Source: Sinotaia quadrata (taxonomy: Eukaryota > Mollusca > Gastropoda > Architaenioglossa > Viviparidae). From it: 64,000 nt of DNA. A program made the translations under genes and the position numbers. The stretch is taken from NCBI GenBank assembly GCA_028829895.1, contig CM054177.1, positions 39,429,564 to 39,493,563 on the forward strand, in the 5' to 3' direction. This document shows positions 10,571 to 22,770 of this stretch, piece after piece. Under the pieces are notes generated by a model. It had not been told where the DNA came from. It did no database searches and saw only the letters and a list, made by a program, of their open reading frames with translations. The first letter of the stretch is position 1. Each line of letters opens with the position of its first letter.

Positions 10571-11058
10571 GTACTTATACTGTTGTGATACCGGGCACGT
10601 GTCGTTTTCCCATGTTTTTCTTGCATTAGACGAAATGTTTATCTCGGTGTGGTGATATATATATTCTTATATAATTAAACTTGGTGACTCGCTTCCATAA
10701 TGTTGGAAAATTCTTAATATATCTGACCGGTTTGATATTTTTAGTATGAAAATTCTGACCCCTTTTCTTGTTGTACAAAATTCTGACCCCTTTTCTTGTT
10801 GTACAAAATTGTTCTGAGGGTATGGAGTCTATTCACGCTGGCCTTGGTGAGTTAATGTTCTTACTGCTCGAACAAAAGGAGCAAAAATAATGTATTTTTG
10901 TTGTAAAAGACGATAATTATGGCACTTGTAGAATATTTGGTTCCATGAAACTTTCATTGTTAGTTTTGTATGGTATATTATTGTGTTGAATCGTTTTTAC
11001 TGTCTCACATTCATTTTTATACATCTATTTACTACATTATGACAATTCCATCAGTAAT
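10571..11058. other. AT-rich unique DNA
   Basis: It contains a two-copy 27-bp repeat (AAATTCTGACCCCTTTTCTT, about 10748-10805). No gene is recognised. Confidence 0.4.
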
Positions 11059-11355
11059 TAATTACAGACAAACATAATTAACTATGGCCCGTCAAAATTG
11101 GATTACAGACAAACATAATTAACTATGACCCGTCAAAATTAGATTACAGACAAACATAATTAACTATGGCCCGTCAAAATTAGATTACAGACAAACATAA
11201 TTAACTATGGCCCGTCAAAATTAGATTACAGACAAACATAATTAACTATGACCCGTCAAAATTAGATTACAGACAAACATAATTAACTATGGCCCGTCAA
11301 AATTAGATTACAGACAAACATAATTAACTATGGCCCGTCAAAATTAGATTACAGA
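11059..11355. repeat. 41-bp minisatellite array
   Basis: About seven copies of a 41-bp unit beginning GATTACAGACAAACATAATT (11101 and 11142 fix the period). Subtypes alternate between CTATGGCCCG and CTATGACCCG. Confidence 0.95.
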
Positions 11356-11646
11356 AAAACACGGTTTGCTCTAATCACTTATACTTAATAAGCGAACATC
11401 ATTCAGATGGGTAGAGAATAATCAAAATAAGTAATGAATAGTTAGGATCCTATAGGTAAGCAGACAAGACCTAAGATCCTACAGATAGTAGTGAGCAGCC
11501 AAATCCTACACTTAAGTAGTCAACTTCGACGTCTCGCAGTCCATGCAGTCAAACAGAAAACTAACATATAAAACCAGCCATTTGGTTTCACTGCTCAACA
11601 CTAGGAATCTTCAGTGCTGCAAGAAAATGACCCGTCTCATTCAGCG
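11356..11646. other. unique DNA
   Basis: Short loose repeats of the type CCTA..GTAAGCAGACAAG are visible near 11445-11520, but no gene. Confidence 0.4.
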
Positions 11647-11648
11647 CA

Positions 11649-11717
<69 letters not shown>

Positions 11718-11720
11718 ACA

Positions 11721-11773
<53 letters not shown>

Positions 11774-11776
11774 ACA
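11647..11776. repeat. (CA)n microsatellite
   Basis: About 130 bp of CA/TG dinucleotide with a few CATA and CTCA interruptions. Overlapping open frames of Thr-His or Val-Cys repeats are artefacts. Confidence 0.97.
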
Positions 11777-11847
11777 AATACAGAAGGTGCTCTCAATGAC
11801 ACTTAATTAAGGCTTGGATGATTGTTATAACTTTTAAGTAAAGTTTT

Positions 11848-11849
<2 letters not shown>

Positions 11850-11896
<47 letters not shown>

Positions 11897-11957
11897 ACAC
11901 ACTCACACATAGACACACACACGTACGCATGCACGAACGCATACACACACACACAAC
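11850..11957. repeat. (AC)n microsatellite, interrupted
   Basis: Pure AC at 11850-11894, then a decayed continuation including CGTACGCATGCACG-type alternating purine-pyrimidine sequence. Confidence 0.92.
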
Positions 11958-12071
11958 CTAAAGTTTCTTCCGAACCATTCATTGTCAGAAAGTAAGAAAT
12001 GAAATCATCTATGTTATTATTTGAATTAACTAGTAAAATAAAGAATAATTAAATCCTTATTTACTTTAAAA

Positions 12072-12287
<216 letters not shown>

Positions 12288-12289
12288 TG

Positions 12290-13430
12290 TGTGTGAATTC
12301 CCCACTGAACATTTAACACAGGAGCGAGAAGCAAAATTGTTTGCACTTGCCTTTATTTTAATTTTAAGTGCATGCATACATCCATAATTTAAAGTCCATT
12401 TAGCAATTTCCGTCAAATAATTGTAGTAAGCAGCAAAGCTTTAGCTTCATTCATTATTACTATTCAAGACAACATTTGTGAAATGCAAGTGGGTGTAGCA
12501 AATGTCAATCCTTCTCGTGAATTCTGGGTCGTTAGCGAGATTGTTTTCATTTGCTAGCCACGTTTTAAACGGAAATAATATGTTAAGTTCGCAATCCCTC
12601 ATAACCGCCAGAGATCAGGACAGAAAGTTAATATGTAAAACTCAGATCACATGAACAAAACATCACTTCTAATACAGAGAACAAAGAATACAAGACACAA
12701 TTTCTACCATATAGTATAAGCACTATCCGGACAACTAGTCACTGACCTATAATCATGGTCATGAACAAAGTTATTTACCTACTCTGGCGCAGAACTGATG
12801 TCACAATTTAGGTACAGACCAGACAACAGTACACTCCCTTGTAATCACAATCATGAACCAAGCTTTTTCGTCACATTTGACTAGCCATTGCATACCCTTC
12901 ATTACAGTATTGACTAGCCACTATACCCTTCACCATAGTATTGACTAGCCACTATACCCTTCACCATAGTATTGACTAGCCATTGCATAGTCACTATGTG
13001 TGGTGAGTAAAGCAACAGTGTTGTGTAGAAGAAAATAATCTCTCTGTGTGGAAGAAGCATTTCGACTAGCTCGAACGTGAGCACATTAGATTGGTAGTTA
13101 AATGACGAGTGGGAGGGTTAGTGAAAATGTATATATAAAATGAATTAATCCACTTAACCGATTGTCCCCAATTTTACTGCACCTATTGTTAAAAGTGGAT
13201 TATTTGATTATTAATTCTTTTCTTTTAAATAAATAAATTATACTGCACACATATGAACAGATGACACCGTAACACTAAGGGCCTATTGGAGCTGGAAATT
13301 GTTCACTATATGACACAACTGTTAACTGCCGTAAAGTGTATTATTGATTACTCATGTACAAAACAATAATTATTGATTATTTCTTTACATTGTATTTGTT
13401 TATGTTACTGCTGTATAATATTTTTTGCTT
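12290..13430. other. unique DNA with one 3-copy repeat
   Basis: A roughly 32-bp unit containing ATTGACTAGCCACTATACCC is repeated three times between about 12880 and 12990. No gene was recognised in the remainder. Confidence 0.5.
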
Positions 13431-13803
13431 ATTTATGTACAGTGTATTATTATATATTTTACTGATGTACAGTGCATTATTAATTCAGCTGTACAGTGTA
13501 TTATTATTTACCGCTGTATTGTGTATTATTAGTTACTGTTGTACTGTGTATTATTAGTTACTGCTGTACTGTGTATTATTATTTACTGCTGTACTGTGTA
13601 TTATTATTTACTGCTGTACTGTGTATTATTATTTACTGCTATACTGTGTATTATTATTTACTGCTGTACTGTGTATTATTATTTACTGCTATACTGTGTA
13701 TTATTATTTACTGCTGTACTGTGTATTATTATTTACTGCTGTACTGTGTATTATTATTTACTGCTATACTGTGTATTATTATTTACTGCTGTACTGTGTA
13801 TAG
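13430..13803. repeat. 25-bp minisatellite array
   Basis: About 14 copies of CTGCTGTACTGTGTATTATTATTTA, with a GCTGTA/GCTATA dimorphism. Because 25 is not a multiple of three, each of the plus-strand frames cycles through all three phases every 75 bp; the overlapping Tyr/Leu/Cys-rich open frames are artefacts. Confidence 0.93.
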
Positions 13804-14045
13804 TGACTATAGAGAGGGCTACGTGAAATGTGGGAATGGGAGGATCACATGAAATTTAACAAGAGAGGACTTGGCAAAAAATAGTAAGTACCATGTGAAA
13901 TTTACAAACAATGAGAGAAATTCGTGAAATTAGAAAGATTAAGGAGACTATGTGAAATTTAGTAAGAATGAAAGGACTTAGTGAACTTTTTAAAAAAGAG
14001 AATGTATCTCATACAAATTCTATTTTTTAAAAATAAATCTTCAGT
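13804..14045. repeat. decayed repeats with GTGAAATTTA motif
   Basis: GTGAAATTTAACAAG-type motifs recur irregularly every 40-50 bp, consistent with a degenerate tandem array. Confidence 0.4.
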
Positions 14046-14515
14046 ATCATTATATGTTTCTATTTTTTTTTAAGGAAACAAATACTGAGTATCATTATAT
14101 TTTCCTAATTTAAAAAAAAAAAACACATGTTAAGTATCATTATATTTTTCTAATTTTTTAAAAACAAATGTTCAGTATCATTATATTTTTCTATGTTTTT
14201 TAAAAACAAATCAGTATCATTATATTTTTCTAATTTTTTAAAAAAATGTTCAATATCATTATATTTTTCTAATTTTTTAAAACAAATGTTCAGTATCATT
14301 ATATTTTTCTAATTTTTTTGAAACAAATGTTCAGTATCATTATATTTTTCTAATTTTTTTAAACAAATGTTCAATATCATTATATTTTTCTATTTTTTTA
14401 AAAACAAATGCTCAGTATCATTATATTTTTCTAATTTTTTTAAACAAATGTTCAATATCATTATATTTTTCTATTTTTTTAAAAACAAATGTTCAATATC
14501 ATTATATTTTTCTAA
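14046..14515. repeat. ~38-44-bp A/T-rich minisatellite
   Basis: About 11 copies of a unit built on CAGTATCATTATATTTTTCT followed by a variable T/A homopolymer pair and CAAATGTT. Unit length varies through homopolymer length. Confidence 0.9.
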
Positions 14516-14729
14516 CCACAAACATGAAATATATTATTTCTCCAACATACCCTTATTTGAAGTTGTTGTGTTTTGTTTGTTTTTTTTAAGAAAAACGGCA
14601 ATCTGTTCTATTATCTCTTTATAGACAGATCTACAAACGTAAATCTACAAACCTAACTGTTTCTTTCAAGAGATATGTTTGGTATTGTTGTTCAAGGAAA
14701 AGGCATTAGTTGACTACCTCTTCATTTTC
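14516..14729. other. unique spacer
   Basis: No feature recognised. Confidence 0.4.
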
Positions 14730-14812
14730 CTTGGATCTCCCAGAATTTTGGTAAGATTCCGAGACCTTGGATCACAACCGACAGTCAAACAGAAGTCGTG
14801 GAAAGAGGCTGA
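14730..14812 (+). mobile_element. Dong/R4-like retrotransposon, copy 3 (3' end only)
   Basis: These 83 bp match the last codons (LDLPE.W-stop) and the short 3' UTR of the 7.9-9.5 kb element, in the opposite orientation. The stop codon is TAA at about 14750. The copy ends in GAGGCTGA and is followed directly by (TAA)n/(CAA)n. It is an extreme 5' truncation. It fixes the 3' terminus of the family and its association with TAA repeats independently of the other two copies. Confidence 0.88.
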
Positions 14813-14843
14813 TAATAATAATAACAACAACAACAACAACAAC

Positions 14844-14889
<46 letters not shown>
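14810..14889. repeat. (TAA)n microsatellite at the 3' end of copy 3
   Basis: TAA units with an internal CAA block run from the element's 3' end. On the coding strand this is the same relation seen for copies 1 and 2. Confidence 0.95.
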
Positions 14890-15185
14890 GTGTACAGTAC
14901 TTGATTGCTGCAATAATAATAATATGTATTACTTTACACTGTTTTAGATTGTTATAATAATATTCAGTACTTTACACTGCTTTTGGTTGCTATAATAATA
15001 ATAATGAATACTTCACACTGCTTTTGATTTGCTGTAAATAGAAGATACAATTTTGCAAACTACTCTCCATTGCTATAAATAGATCATGCATTCATTTTTT
15101 TCCATAAATGACAACGTCACATTATATATGATTGCTATAAATAGATGATGCATAATAAGTCAAAGTATTTTTATTGCTGTAGATA
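14890..15185. repeat. decayed repeats with TTGCTATAAATAG motif
   Basis: Motifs TTTACACTGCTTTTGATTG and TTGCTATAAATAGATGATGC recur four to six times with loose spacing of 50-65 bp, consistent with an old tandem array. Confidence 0.5.
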
Positions 15186-16260
15186 GATGACTCAAATAAT
15201 GACGTCAGTTTTCGTGTGCATAGTCAAAGTAGACGGTCGAGGTCAAATGCGCTTGCATTCAGCGAATACATGACTGGATCATTATATCGACAGCTAAACG
15301 TAATGTTACGGCTGTCGCAAACTTTCAGGGAAATAAAGAAGAATAAACACTTATAGGCAAAGGAAAGGCAAGTACAATTAACTACTCTTCAAACAGTTGA
15401 CAGGTGATTATTAGATTTTAAAAAGTAAGAGTACATTAAAAATTATGAAAAGGAAATCACCATAGCAAAATGTTACACATATATTCCTTTCTATTCTTAA
15501 TTCCCTCTACAGTAACTCTATTTATTAAATAAAAAGGAAACTTCTTTTAAAACTCATCACTGTGGACTTTTATTCTGTGAGATATCTGTATTTGATTCGA
15601 ATGCTTCCACTGAGGAATCTCACATCTTAGCAAACTGCTGACAATCAGTCCTAACCAGGTGGAAACAGTCATTGGAAATTTCACAAGTGACGGACTCCAG
15701 AGTTAGTAAATATTTAATTTTTGCGCGCCAGAGACCACGGTCCTAAAACATATCGGTGACTACTTTTGCGAGTATCGGCCATGGTCGAGCACTAGAATGC
15801 TTCATTGGCACTTTGGGAAGCGCGCATCATCAATCGAATCAATCTTCTCAACTTCATCACTCAGTGAAAATTTCAACTCGCTAGACCGTTACTAACTACG
15901 CAAAGTCTATAGCTTTCTCTCACGCCGAGTGGAAATAAAATTTCTGGGACTTTGCCCATAGCTATCGATTCCGAATCAGCTCGCTATCTCAGGAGAATGT
16001 ATTTAGTTTATTGTGTGTATTTTTCCTCCATACTGAGCCACACGCGCTCGGTATCTTGGGACCGGATATGACGTAGGTAACAAACAGACCGCTCCCATGA
16101 TGGCTAGTTGATGAAATGAATGAAAGTGGTTTGGACAGAATCTCGAGTTTCCTCTTCTAGCTAACATTTTTTTCTTTTCGTACGTCGAGTTTTAAGGGAG
16201 TTGTGATTTTAGTTTAACTGTGTTTACCGTGGAGATTGCCGTACTACGTGCCATTAACTG
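15186..16260. promoter_or_regulatory. CpG-containing unique block with AP-1 and CRE sites
   Basis: TGACTCA (15188-15194, an AP-1 consensus) is followed six bases later by the perfect palindrome TGACGTCA (15200-15207, a cAMP-response element). From about 15700 to 16080 CpG is markedly more frequent than elsewhere in the window (TTGCGCGCC, AAGCGCGCATC, CACGCGCTCGG). No reading frame of note is present. It may be a promoter, 5' exon or enhancer of a gene outside or spanning the window; that is inference only. Confidence 0.3.
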
Positions 16261-16552
16261 GAATCTAATCTTTTCAAAACAAACCGTTTTATCCCTTTCA
16301 TTTATTTCACAAGCAAAGATTAGCTCTTTCAAATGTATGTATACGAGAACTTTATTTCCATTTAAATAGTTCTTGTCAATATATGTGTACTATTTTTAAT
16401 AATATGTATTTTATGTTGTTTGTGGTCAAATAATAAAGTTAAAGTAAAATTTACTTTTATATCATACAGTTAAAATATTTTTTATTATCTGCTCCAGCCT
16501 GTAAAACGTATTTGTTTCAAAGGTGTTTTATCAAGATAGACTCGGTTTCTTA
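16261..16552. other. AT-rich unique DNA
   Basis: No feature recognised. Confidence 0.4.
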
Positions 16553-16792
16553 TTTTCTGTTTATTTTAATGTATATAATGAGATATGCACATCAGTTTAA
16601 TTTCTGTTGATTTTAATGTATATAATGAGATATGCACATCAGTTTAATTTCTGTTGATTTTAATGTATATAATGAGATATGCACATCAGTTTAATTTCTG
16701 TTGATTTTAATGTATATAATGAGATATGCACATCAGTTTAATTTCTGTTGATTTTAATGTATATAATGAGATATGCACATCAGTTTAATTTA
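16553..16792. repeat. 47-bp minisatellite array
   Basis: Five nearly identical 47-bp units contain TGTATATAATGAGATATGCA; unit starts at 16601 and 16648 fix the period. Confidence 0.95.
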
Positions 16793-17047
16793 AATAATAG
16801 ACAAAAGCACATCGATTGAAATAATAACAATATAATATTAGGACGATTTTACCTAATTGAATTAATTATGAGCAAAACTGCATTTTCTGTTTTAATATAA
16901 TTAAAAAACCTTCATAGCACAGCAGAATATATAAATTAGAGCTCTAAAACTTCATTAATGAAATAAAAATAATAAAAATAATAAATAATTAATAAAAATT
17001 AATGAAAATAAGTAAAGAACTAAAACGATAATAACAACAACAACTAT

Positions 17048-17079
<32 letters not shown>

Positions 17080-17560
17080 ATAATAATAATAATGCACCTC
17101 TACATAAAATACAAGTATAACATCATTTATCATTAGCAAAAATTCATGAAATATTTCTAAGTCAATTCTCTCTCAATAAGTCGGTTAATTCATCATTAAG
17201 CTAATGGCCGCCTTTCATGACCAGACTTCTAGCCACACCAAATTCAAGTGATTTAAAAATAGAGTTTTCTGCAGCAGGCAAACATTTTGATATCAGCCCA
17301 TTGGCTGGTCTCGTTCTCGTAAATATTAACCATTGGATAAACAAAACTACTCATCCAGTTGGAACTGGTTTGGGTTGCATCAGCAATTTCTAGCATGTTC
17401 TCTACCCGACTTGTTTACTCCAACTTTGACACTTCTATAAATACCATCATAAGGAGTGCCCAAGGTCGGGTCACTTTGACAATTTAACAATTTATATAAC
17501 AATTAAGTCTAGAGCTAGGGATAGACAAATGTACTCTTCCACAGATTATATTGGTAATAA
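16793..17560. other. AT-rich unique DNA with (ACT)n
   Basis: A short (ACT)n tract lies at about 17045-17080. No gene is recognised. Confidence 0.45.
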
Positions 17561-17702
17561 TAAATAATAATACAAATATTCTAATCGTGATGATAATGAT
17601 AAGGACACAGATTCTAATGGTATTAATAATGATGAGGACACATATTCTAATGTTATTAATAATGATAATGACACAGATTCTAATGTTATTAATAATGATG
17701 GC
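17561..17702. repeat. 36-39-bp A/T-rich repeats
   Basis: Four degenerate copies of GACACAGATTCTAATGTTATTAATAATGAT, each internally rich in AAT. Confidence 0.75.
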
Positions 17703-18495
17703 TGTGTAACTTTTGTCACTGCTATTACTACTTCTATTGTAATAATCAAACAAATAAATACAAATTACCCATCGAAACACAGAATAATCCATCAGAACCA
17801 ACTTGAAAGAAATAAAAGGATACTAGTTTTCAAATGTCATCTTCGTCAAATAAACATAACTGCAGTAGATTATTGACAGTATAATAGATTTCAAATATCA
17901 TCTCCATAAAAAAAAACAAATAACCATAACGAATGCAATAAATGACTGAATGGATAATAGATTTCAAATAATTATCTGCATCGAAGAAACACAACCACTG
18001 CAAAAGAGGATAACAGAACGTAGTCATCGACCATAAGATAGGTAAAGTGGATGATGCCAGCAATTCCAGCAAAATGTAACGAAGCCAGAAATGAAAAGCT
18101 TGCTTGCAATTGACAAAACTATTACAAGAACAAATCTGCCGATGGCACAGATTAACTAACAAACAATCTATATATACCTCACGTTCACAGTCATGGATAC
18201 CAGAGAAAATGAAAGTTCAAGATCACTGCAGTAATATGGAATCGTTGCCAAGAGTCATGACATAGTGGAAAAAGACACACTTAAACTAAAGGCGCCAGTG
18301 TCTCCAACAACCAACAATTGTTTCAAACCACTATCTCCAAAGCGGTTATATATAACAATCAGTAGGAATTATAAAGATTTAAATAATTGCAAATAAAATC
18401 TGGAAAATACTAGGAAAGATGGGAAATATGTTTACATAGGGTGAGTAATATAAGCTAGAGAACACAAGATAAAACTAAAGAGAAAGCCAGTCAAT
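17703..18495. other. unique DNA
   Basis: Loose similarity between ATAGATTTCAAATATCATCT-type segments at about 17835, 17885 and 17960 suggests an old ~55-70-bp repeat. The minus-strand open frame of 110 codons here has no recognised similarity and overlaps these repeats. Confidence 0.4.
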
Positions 18496-18501
18496 TCCAA
18501 A

Positions 18502-18786
18502 TCACACGCCGATATGATTGTAATTAGAGGCAGCTTTGTGCCATTCGACTGGGAACTGAGGTAAGCGGCTTACTCCAAGGCCCACCCAACATGTTCTGAA
18601 AAGTGATAAAGCAATAGTGCTTGTAATAGGCAGAGAGCGAAATTCGCTAGATATAGGCCCTCTTACTACAACCCACTGACGCTTCCGCGCGAAATCTGCA
18701 TCAAATGATCCAAAAAGCCGACATTGCAAGTACATGCATAAAAGAACGGAACTGAACTGATTCTGTCCAGATTTAATCTCTAGCAT
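18502..18786 (-). other. unidentified 94-codon open frame in a G+C-richer patch
   Basis: The frame contains RKRQWVVVRGPISSEF and SRLPQFPVEWHK and lies in DNA richer in G+C and CpG than its surroundings. I do not recognise a domain, and no splice context was identified. It may be part of an unrecognised dispersed repeat, a decayed transposon, or chance. Confidence 0.2.
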
Positions 18787-19320
18787 GACAAAATAAGACA
18801 GAAGGCATCGTCATGTAGATAACATTTTATTATGAAATATCTATGATTAGGGCAGAATCAAAACATTACAAATGTAAGGATGCACCAAACAGAAGCAATA
18901 TTTGAAACAGAAAACAAAGTTCTGTTGAATTCGAATTAAAAAAAAAGACGGCGAAATGCCGGGAAATCACAGATCTGCCTCAAATTGTCGGGAAATTGTT
19001 TTCCTCCTGTACAAAATAGTTGATTTTATAAGTGTTTTATCATGTTGAAAATTATTTAGCTGACATGGTTCAACAGGTTTTTTACTTGTATATTATACGT
19101 CAACAAAGCGTGTACAAATATAGTTTTCATTTCTTTTCATTGCATTCATTTCTTATAATATAGACATATATTGGTCTGTACGTGCTCATAAATTTCAGAG
19201 TCTATTTATAGGGCATTAATGACTGCATTTTATTTTTAGTCATCCTACTTCAGTAAACAGGACAACGAGTGCAACATTAAGCAGAATACTCCATGTAGTG
19301 CGGCTTTTGTCGTCCTAGTT
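18787..19320. other. AT-rich unique DNA
   Basis: No feature recognised. Confidence 0.4.
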
Positions 19321-19324
19321 AGAC

Positions 19325-19520
19325 TAGATGTTGTCATTATGTGAACAAGATATAATGAGTACAACAATCATTAGACTGCTCCAAGTAATGTGGCTTTTCT
19401 AGTCATATTAGACTAGATATATCAATACGTGAACAAGACATAATGAGTACAACAATCATTAGACTGCTCCAAGTAATGTGGCTTTTCTAGTCATATTAGA
19501 CTAGATATATCAATACGTGA
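19325..19520. repeat. 88-bp repeat, two copies and a partial
   Basis: GTGAACAAGA starts at 19341 and 19429, giving an 88-bp period; the copies are nearly identical and a more diverged partial copy precedes them. Confidence 0.9.
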
Positions 19521-19569
19521 TAATGCTTTTGCCAAACACCTTGTGGCTCATGCTGAAAGTTCCCTTGTT

Positions 19570-19705
19570 ACATCGGTCAACAAAACCTACTTACTACTAA
19601 CATGTTAGATCGGTCAACAAAACCTACTTACTACTAACATGTTACATCGGACAACAAAGCCTACTTACTCCTAACATATTACATCGGACAACTAAAACTA
19701 TTTAG
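19570..19705. repeat. ~39-bp repeat, three to four copies
   Basis: Units contain ACATCGGTCAACAAAACC and TACTACTAACATGTT with increasing divergence to the right. Confidence 0.85.
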
Positions 19706-19836
19706 ACCAAACATGTTGTCTTACATGTTGCATTAACCCAGCATTATTGACATGTATACATATTCTTCACTTTAATACAAACGTAACATTAAATTACCAG
19801 TATTTATACATTACCCGTATCTAGACATTACCAATC

Positions 19837-19950
19837 GGCATTATAATTATGACGTACAATTAACTGATACACTCTAAACTTGCCCTTAGAGGCATTATAA
19901 TTATGACGTACAATTAACTGATACAGTCTAAACTTGCCCATAGATGCATT
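19837..19950. repeat. 54-bp repeat, two copies
   Basis: GGCATTATAATTATGACGTA at 19837 recurs at 19891. Confidence 0.9.
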
Positions 19951-20295
19951 ACATAAACCTAGAGCTAATTCATCTAATCCAAATTCACAATTGTAAGTGC
20001 TACATTAATTCACATTTTTCGTTTATTCTGAACTTACTAAAATGGCGATTACAATTACTTGGAACTGTGTAATATAGTCTAAATTTGCTATCGTAGACGT
20101 TATATTAATCTGCCTGGTCTAATTTTGCATACGTGTTACGTTTCTTAGCATATTTGGTGTAATCTAACCTTACTGTTACAGGCGTTATATATATCTAACA
20201 TTGCATGTTCTTCTAAAACATATTTCAGCTCCACACAGACTTTATACGTATTAATTAATCGATTCTTTTATCTACTTACATTCATTGGAGTTACA
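19951..20295. other. AT-rich DNA, possibly decayed repeats
   Basis: Loose recurring ATCTAA..TTGC..GGCGTTATA motifs but no definable unit and no gene. Confidence 0.35.
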
Positions 20296-20446
20296 CTAGT
20301 CTAGCCATCAAAACGTTCTTTAACTTATCATAGGCGTTACAGTAATCATCCTTCCATTATTAAGTCTACACTAGTCTAGCCATCAAAACGTTCTTTAACT
20401 TATCATAGGCGTTACAGTAATCATCCTTCCATTATTAAGTCTACAC
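20296..20446. repeat. 75-bp repeat, two copies
   Basis: CTAGTCTAGCCATCAAAACG at 20296 recurs at 20371 with near-perfect identity. Confidence 0.92.
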
Positions 20447-20700
20447 TAAACTATCACACATTTTACGAGTATCTTGCATTATTTAGTCTACACAAAACTA
20501 TCACATATTTAACATTATCGTGCACTATTTAGTCTAGAATAAAATATCACATATGAGTATCTAGCTTTATTAATCTAGCTAAAGTATCATATATTTTACG
20601 AATATATTGTGTTATTTGTTTAGACAAAAGCATCACAAATGTTACGAGTATTTTCCATTATTTAGTCCAGATTAGACTATCAAATTATGTGTTGCATGAT
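20447..20700. repeat. degenerate ~50-65-bp repeats
   Basis: Four to five diverged units of the form TCTACACTAAACTATCACA..TTTTACGAGTATCTTGCATTATTTAG. Confidence 0.6.
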
Positions 20701-20789
20701 CTGATTTAAAGTAAATGTCGTACCAAAATGGAAATTATGTCGAATAACGAACAAGTTATTAGACAACAGTGTTGATACTTTGCTCCTAT

Positions 20790-21635
20790 AAATATTCCTC
20801 AAAGAAATGTTAGTTTAAAATAATAAAATGTGTATTCCTCAAGGAAATGTTAGTTTAAAATAATGAAATGTGTATTCCTCAAAGAAATGTTAGTTTAAAA
20901 TAATAAAAAAGTGTGTTCCTCAAAGAAATGTTAGTTTAAAACAATAAAAAGTGTGTTCCTCAAAGAAATGTTAGTTTAAAACAATAAAAAGTGTGTTCCT
21001 CAAAGAAATGTTAGTTTAAAATAATAAAAACTGTGTTCCTCAAAGAAATGTTAGTTTAAAATAATAAAAACTGTGTTCCTCAAAGAAATGTTAGTCTAAA
21101 ATAATAAAAAGTGTGTTCCTCAAAGAAATGTTAGTTTAAAACAATAAAAAGTTCCTCAAAGAAATGTTAGTTTAAAATAATAAAAACTGTGTTCCTCAAA
21201 GAAATGTTAGTTTAAAATAATAAAAAGTGTGTTCCTCAAAGAAATGTTAGTTTAAAATAATAAAAGTGTGTTCCTCAAAGAAATGTTAGTTTAAAATAAT
21301 AAAAAGTGTGTTCCTCAAAGAAATGTTAGTTTAAAACAATAAAAAGTGTGTTCCTCAAAGAAATGTTAGTTTAAAACAATAAAAAGTGTGTTCCTCAAAG
21401 AAATGTTAGTTTAAAATAATGAAATGTGTATTCCTCAAAGAAATGTTAGTTTAAAACAATAAAAAGTGTGTTCCTCAAAGAAATGTTAGTTTAAAACAAT
21501 AAAAAGTGTGTTCCTCAAAGAAATGTTAGTTTAAAACAATAAAAAGTGTGTTCCTCAAAGAAATGTTAGTTTAAAACAATAAAAAGTGTGTTCCTCAAAG
21601 AAATGTTAGTTTAAAATAATGAAATGTGTATAATA
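20790..21635. repeat. 40-bp minisatellite array
   Basis: About 21 copies of a 40-bp unit, GTTCCTCAAAGAAATGTTAG followed by TTTAAAACAATAAAAAGTGT. Two internal classes (AAAATAAT and AAAACAAT) and length variants (for example a 34-bp unit near 21150 and a 39-bp unit near 21260) are interspersed. No coding potential. Confidence 0.96.
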
Positions 21636-22643
21636 ATTCAGCAAAAAATGTCAGTCTTATCGACTTCTCCCTATGGAGTAACGTATGAGCTTCACGGAGG
21701 CATGATCATTAAACTAGCATTGAGACTAAATTTAGATTTGTCAAGTGTACTTGACAATGTTACGTGGAACACAAAGAGTTTCTTTCTTACAGCGGGCTCT
21801 TGAAGCGGCTTTGTTTGAAGTATCATTATGGACATAACACACGCTGAGAAGTGACTGATGAAGAAAAATCACAAAAGCCTCTCTGCGCAAACTAATCCTT
21901 CATATGTTTGCCTTTTCCCAGTGCTCACCCTGACAGAGAGTGATGAATACCGTCTTTTGCAGAAACTGATTATGGAAACAGACCAAAGGCTGTAGTTCAT
22001 ATGTTTTGCAGAACTTATCAGTGAGTAATGTTATATGCAGCATTTTCCCAAAAAAGTGAACAGAGAAAGCCCCACCCAGTAGTTATTATATTGCGAGTTC
22101 GAGATAAACATATCAAGTGAATATGATATGTGGTGGGTGAAAGCAACTTCAGCATTAGTCACGAGTGTAAGTTAAACATTATGTGACTGATCATACACCA
22201 CACAGACAGACGTGCAGAAAGCGCTGCCCAGTCACAATGAATCATGTAAAGACAGTGAAAGAAATGAACAGTAAATCTGATGAATGAACATGTGAGAATA
22301 TTCACGCAAATGTCATTGGGATGATGACTGTGATAGAAGAGGTAATATAAAACAATGACTGTACACTTAGTTTTAAACTATTGCATTATTAACAATTTTT
22401 AGATGGGGATTTTTTTAGATCGAAACAATGACAAAAAACGGGTACTTATATGGGTCATTGTTCTCCAGAAGGTATTACTTCGTGAGAGTAGTATTGCCAT
22501 TAATGTATGTGTAATCAGTTTGCCTCTGTTGTAGACAATGTTGTTCCATGCAGAACTGCTGACTCGTCATGAGCGAGAACCTGGACTAGGATGCGCAGAA
22601 CTGTAGACAACTATTATTAGGGTACGGCCATCAACACATATAA
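21636..22643. other. unique DNA
   Basis: Moderate base composition with scattered short similarities (CAGAACTTATCAGTGAGTAATGTTA and relatives reappear near 22930). No gene is recognised. Confidence 0.4.
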
Positions 22644-22770
22644 GTTCTGGAACCAGAACCAGCAATTAGTGTCAGTTCTGGAACGATAACCAGCAATTAG
22701 TGTCAGTTCTGGAACGATAACCAGCAAATAGTGTCAGTTCTGGAACCATAACCAGCAGTTAGTGTCGATA
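22644..22770. repeat. ~32-bp repeat, four copies
   Basis: Units contain CAGTTCTGGAACGATAACCA and GCAATTAGTGT; a further diverged copy lies near 22808. Confidence 0.9.

Noticed and set aside
11543..11806. Thr-His and Val-Cys repeat proteins
   Set aside because: Pure (CA)n microsatellite; both strands and several frames are open.
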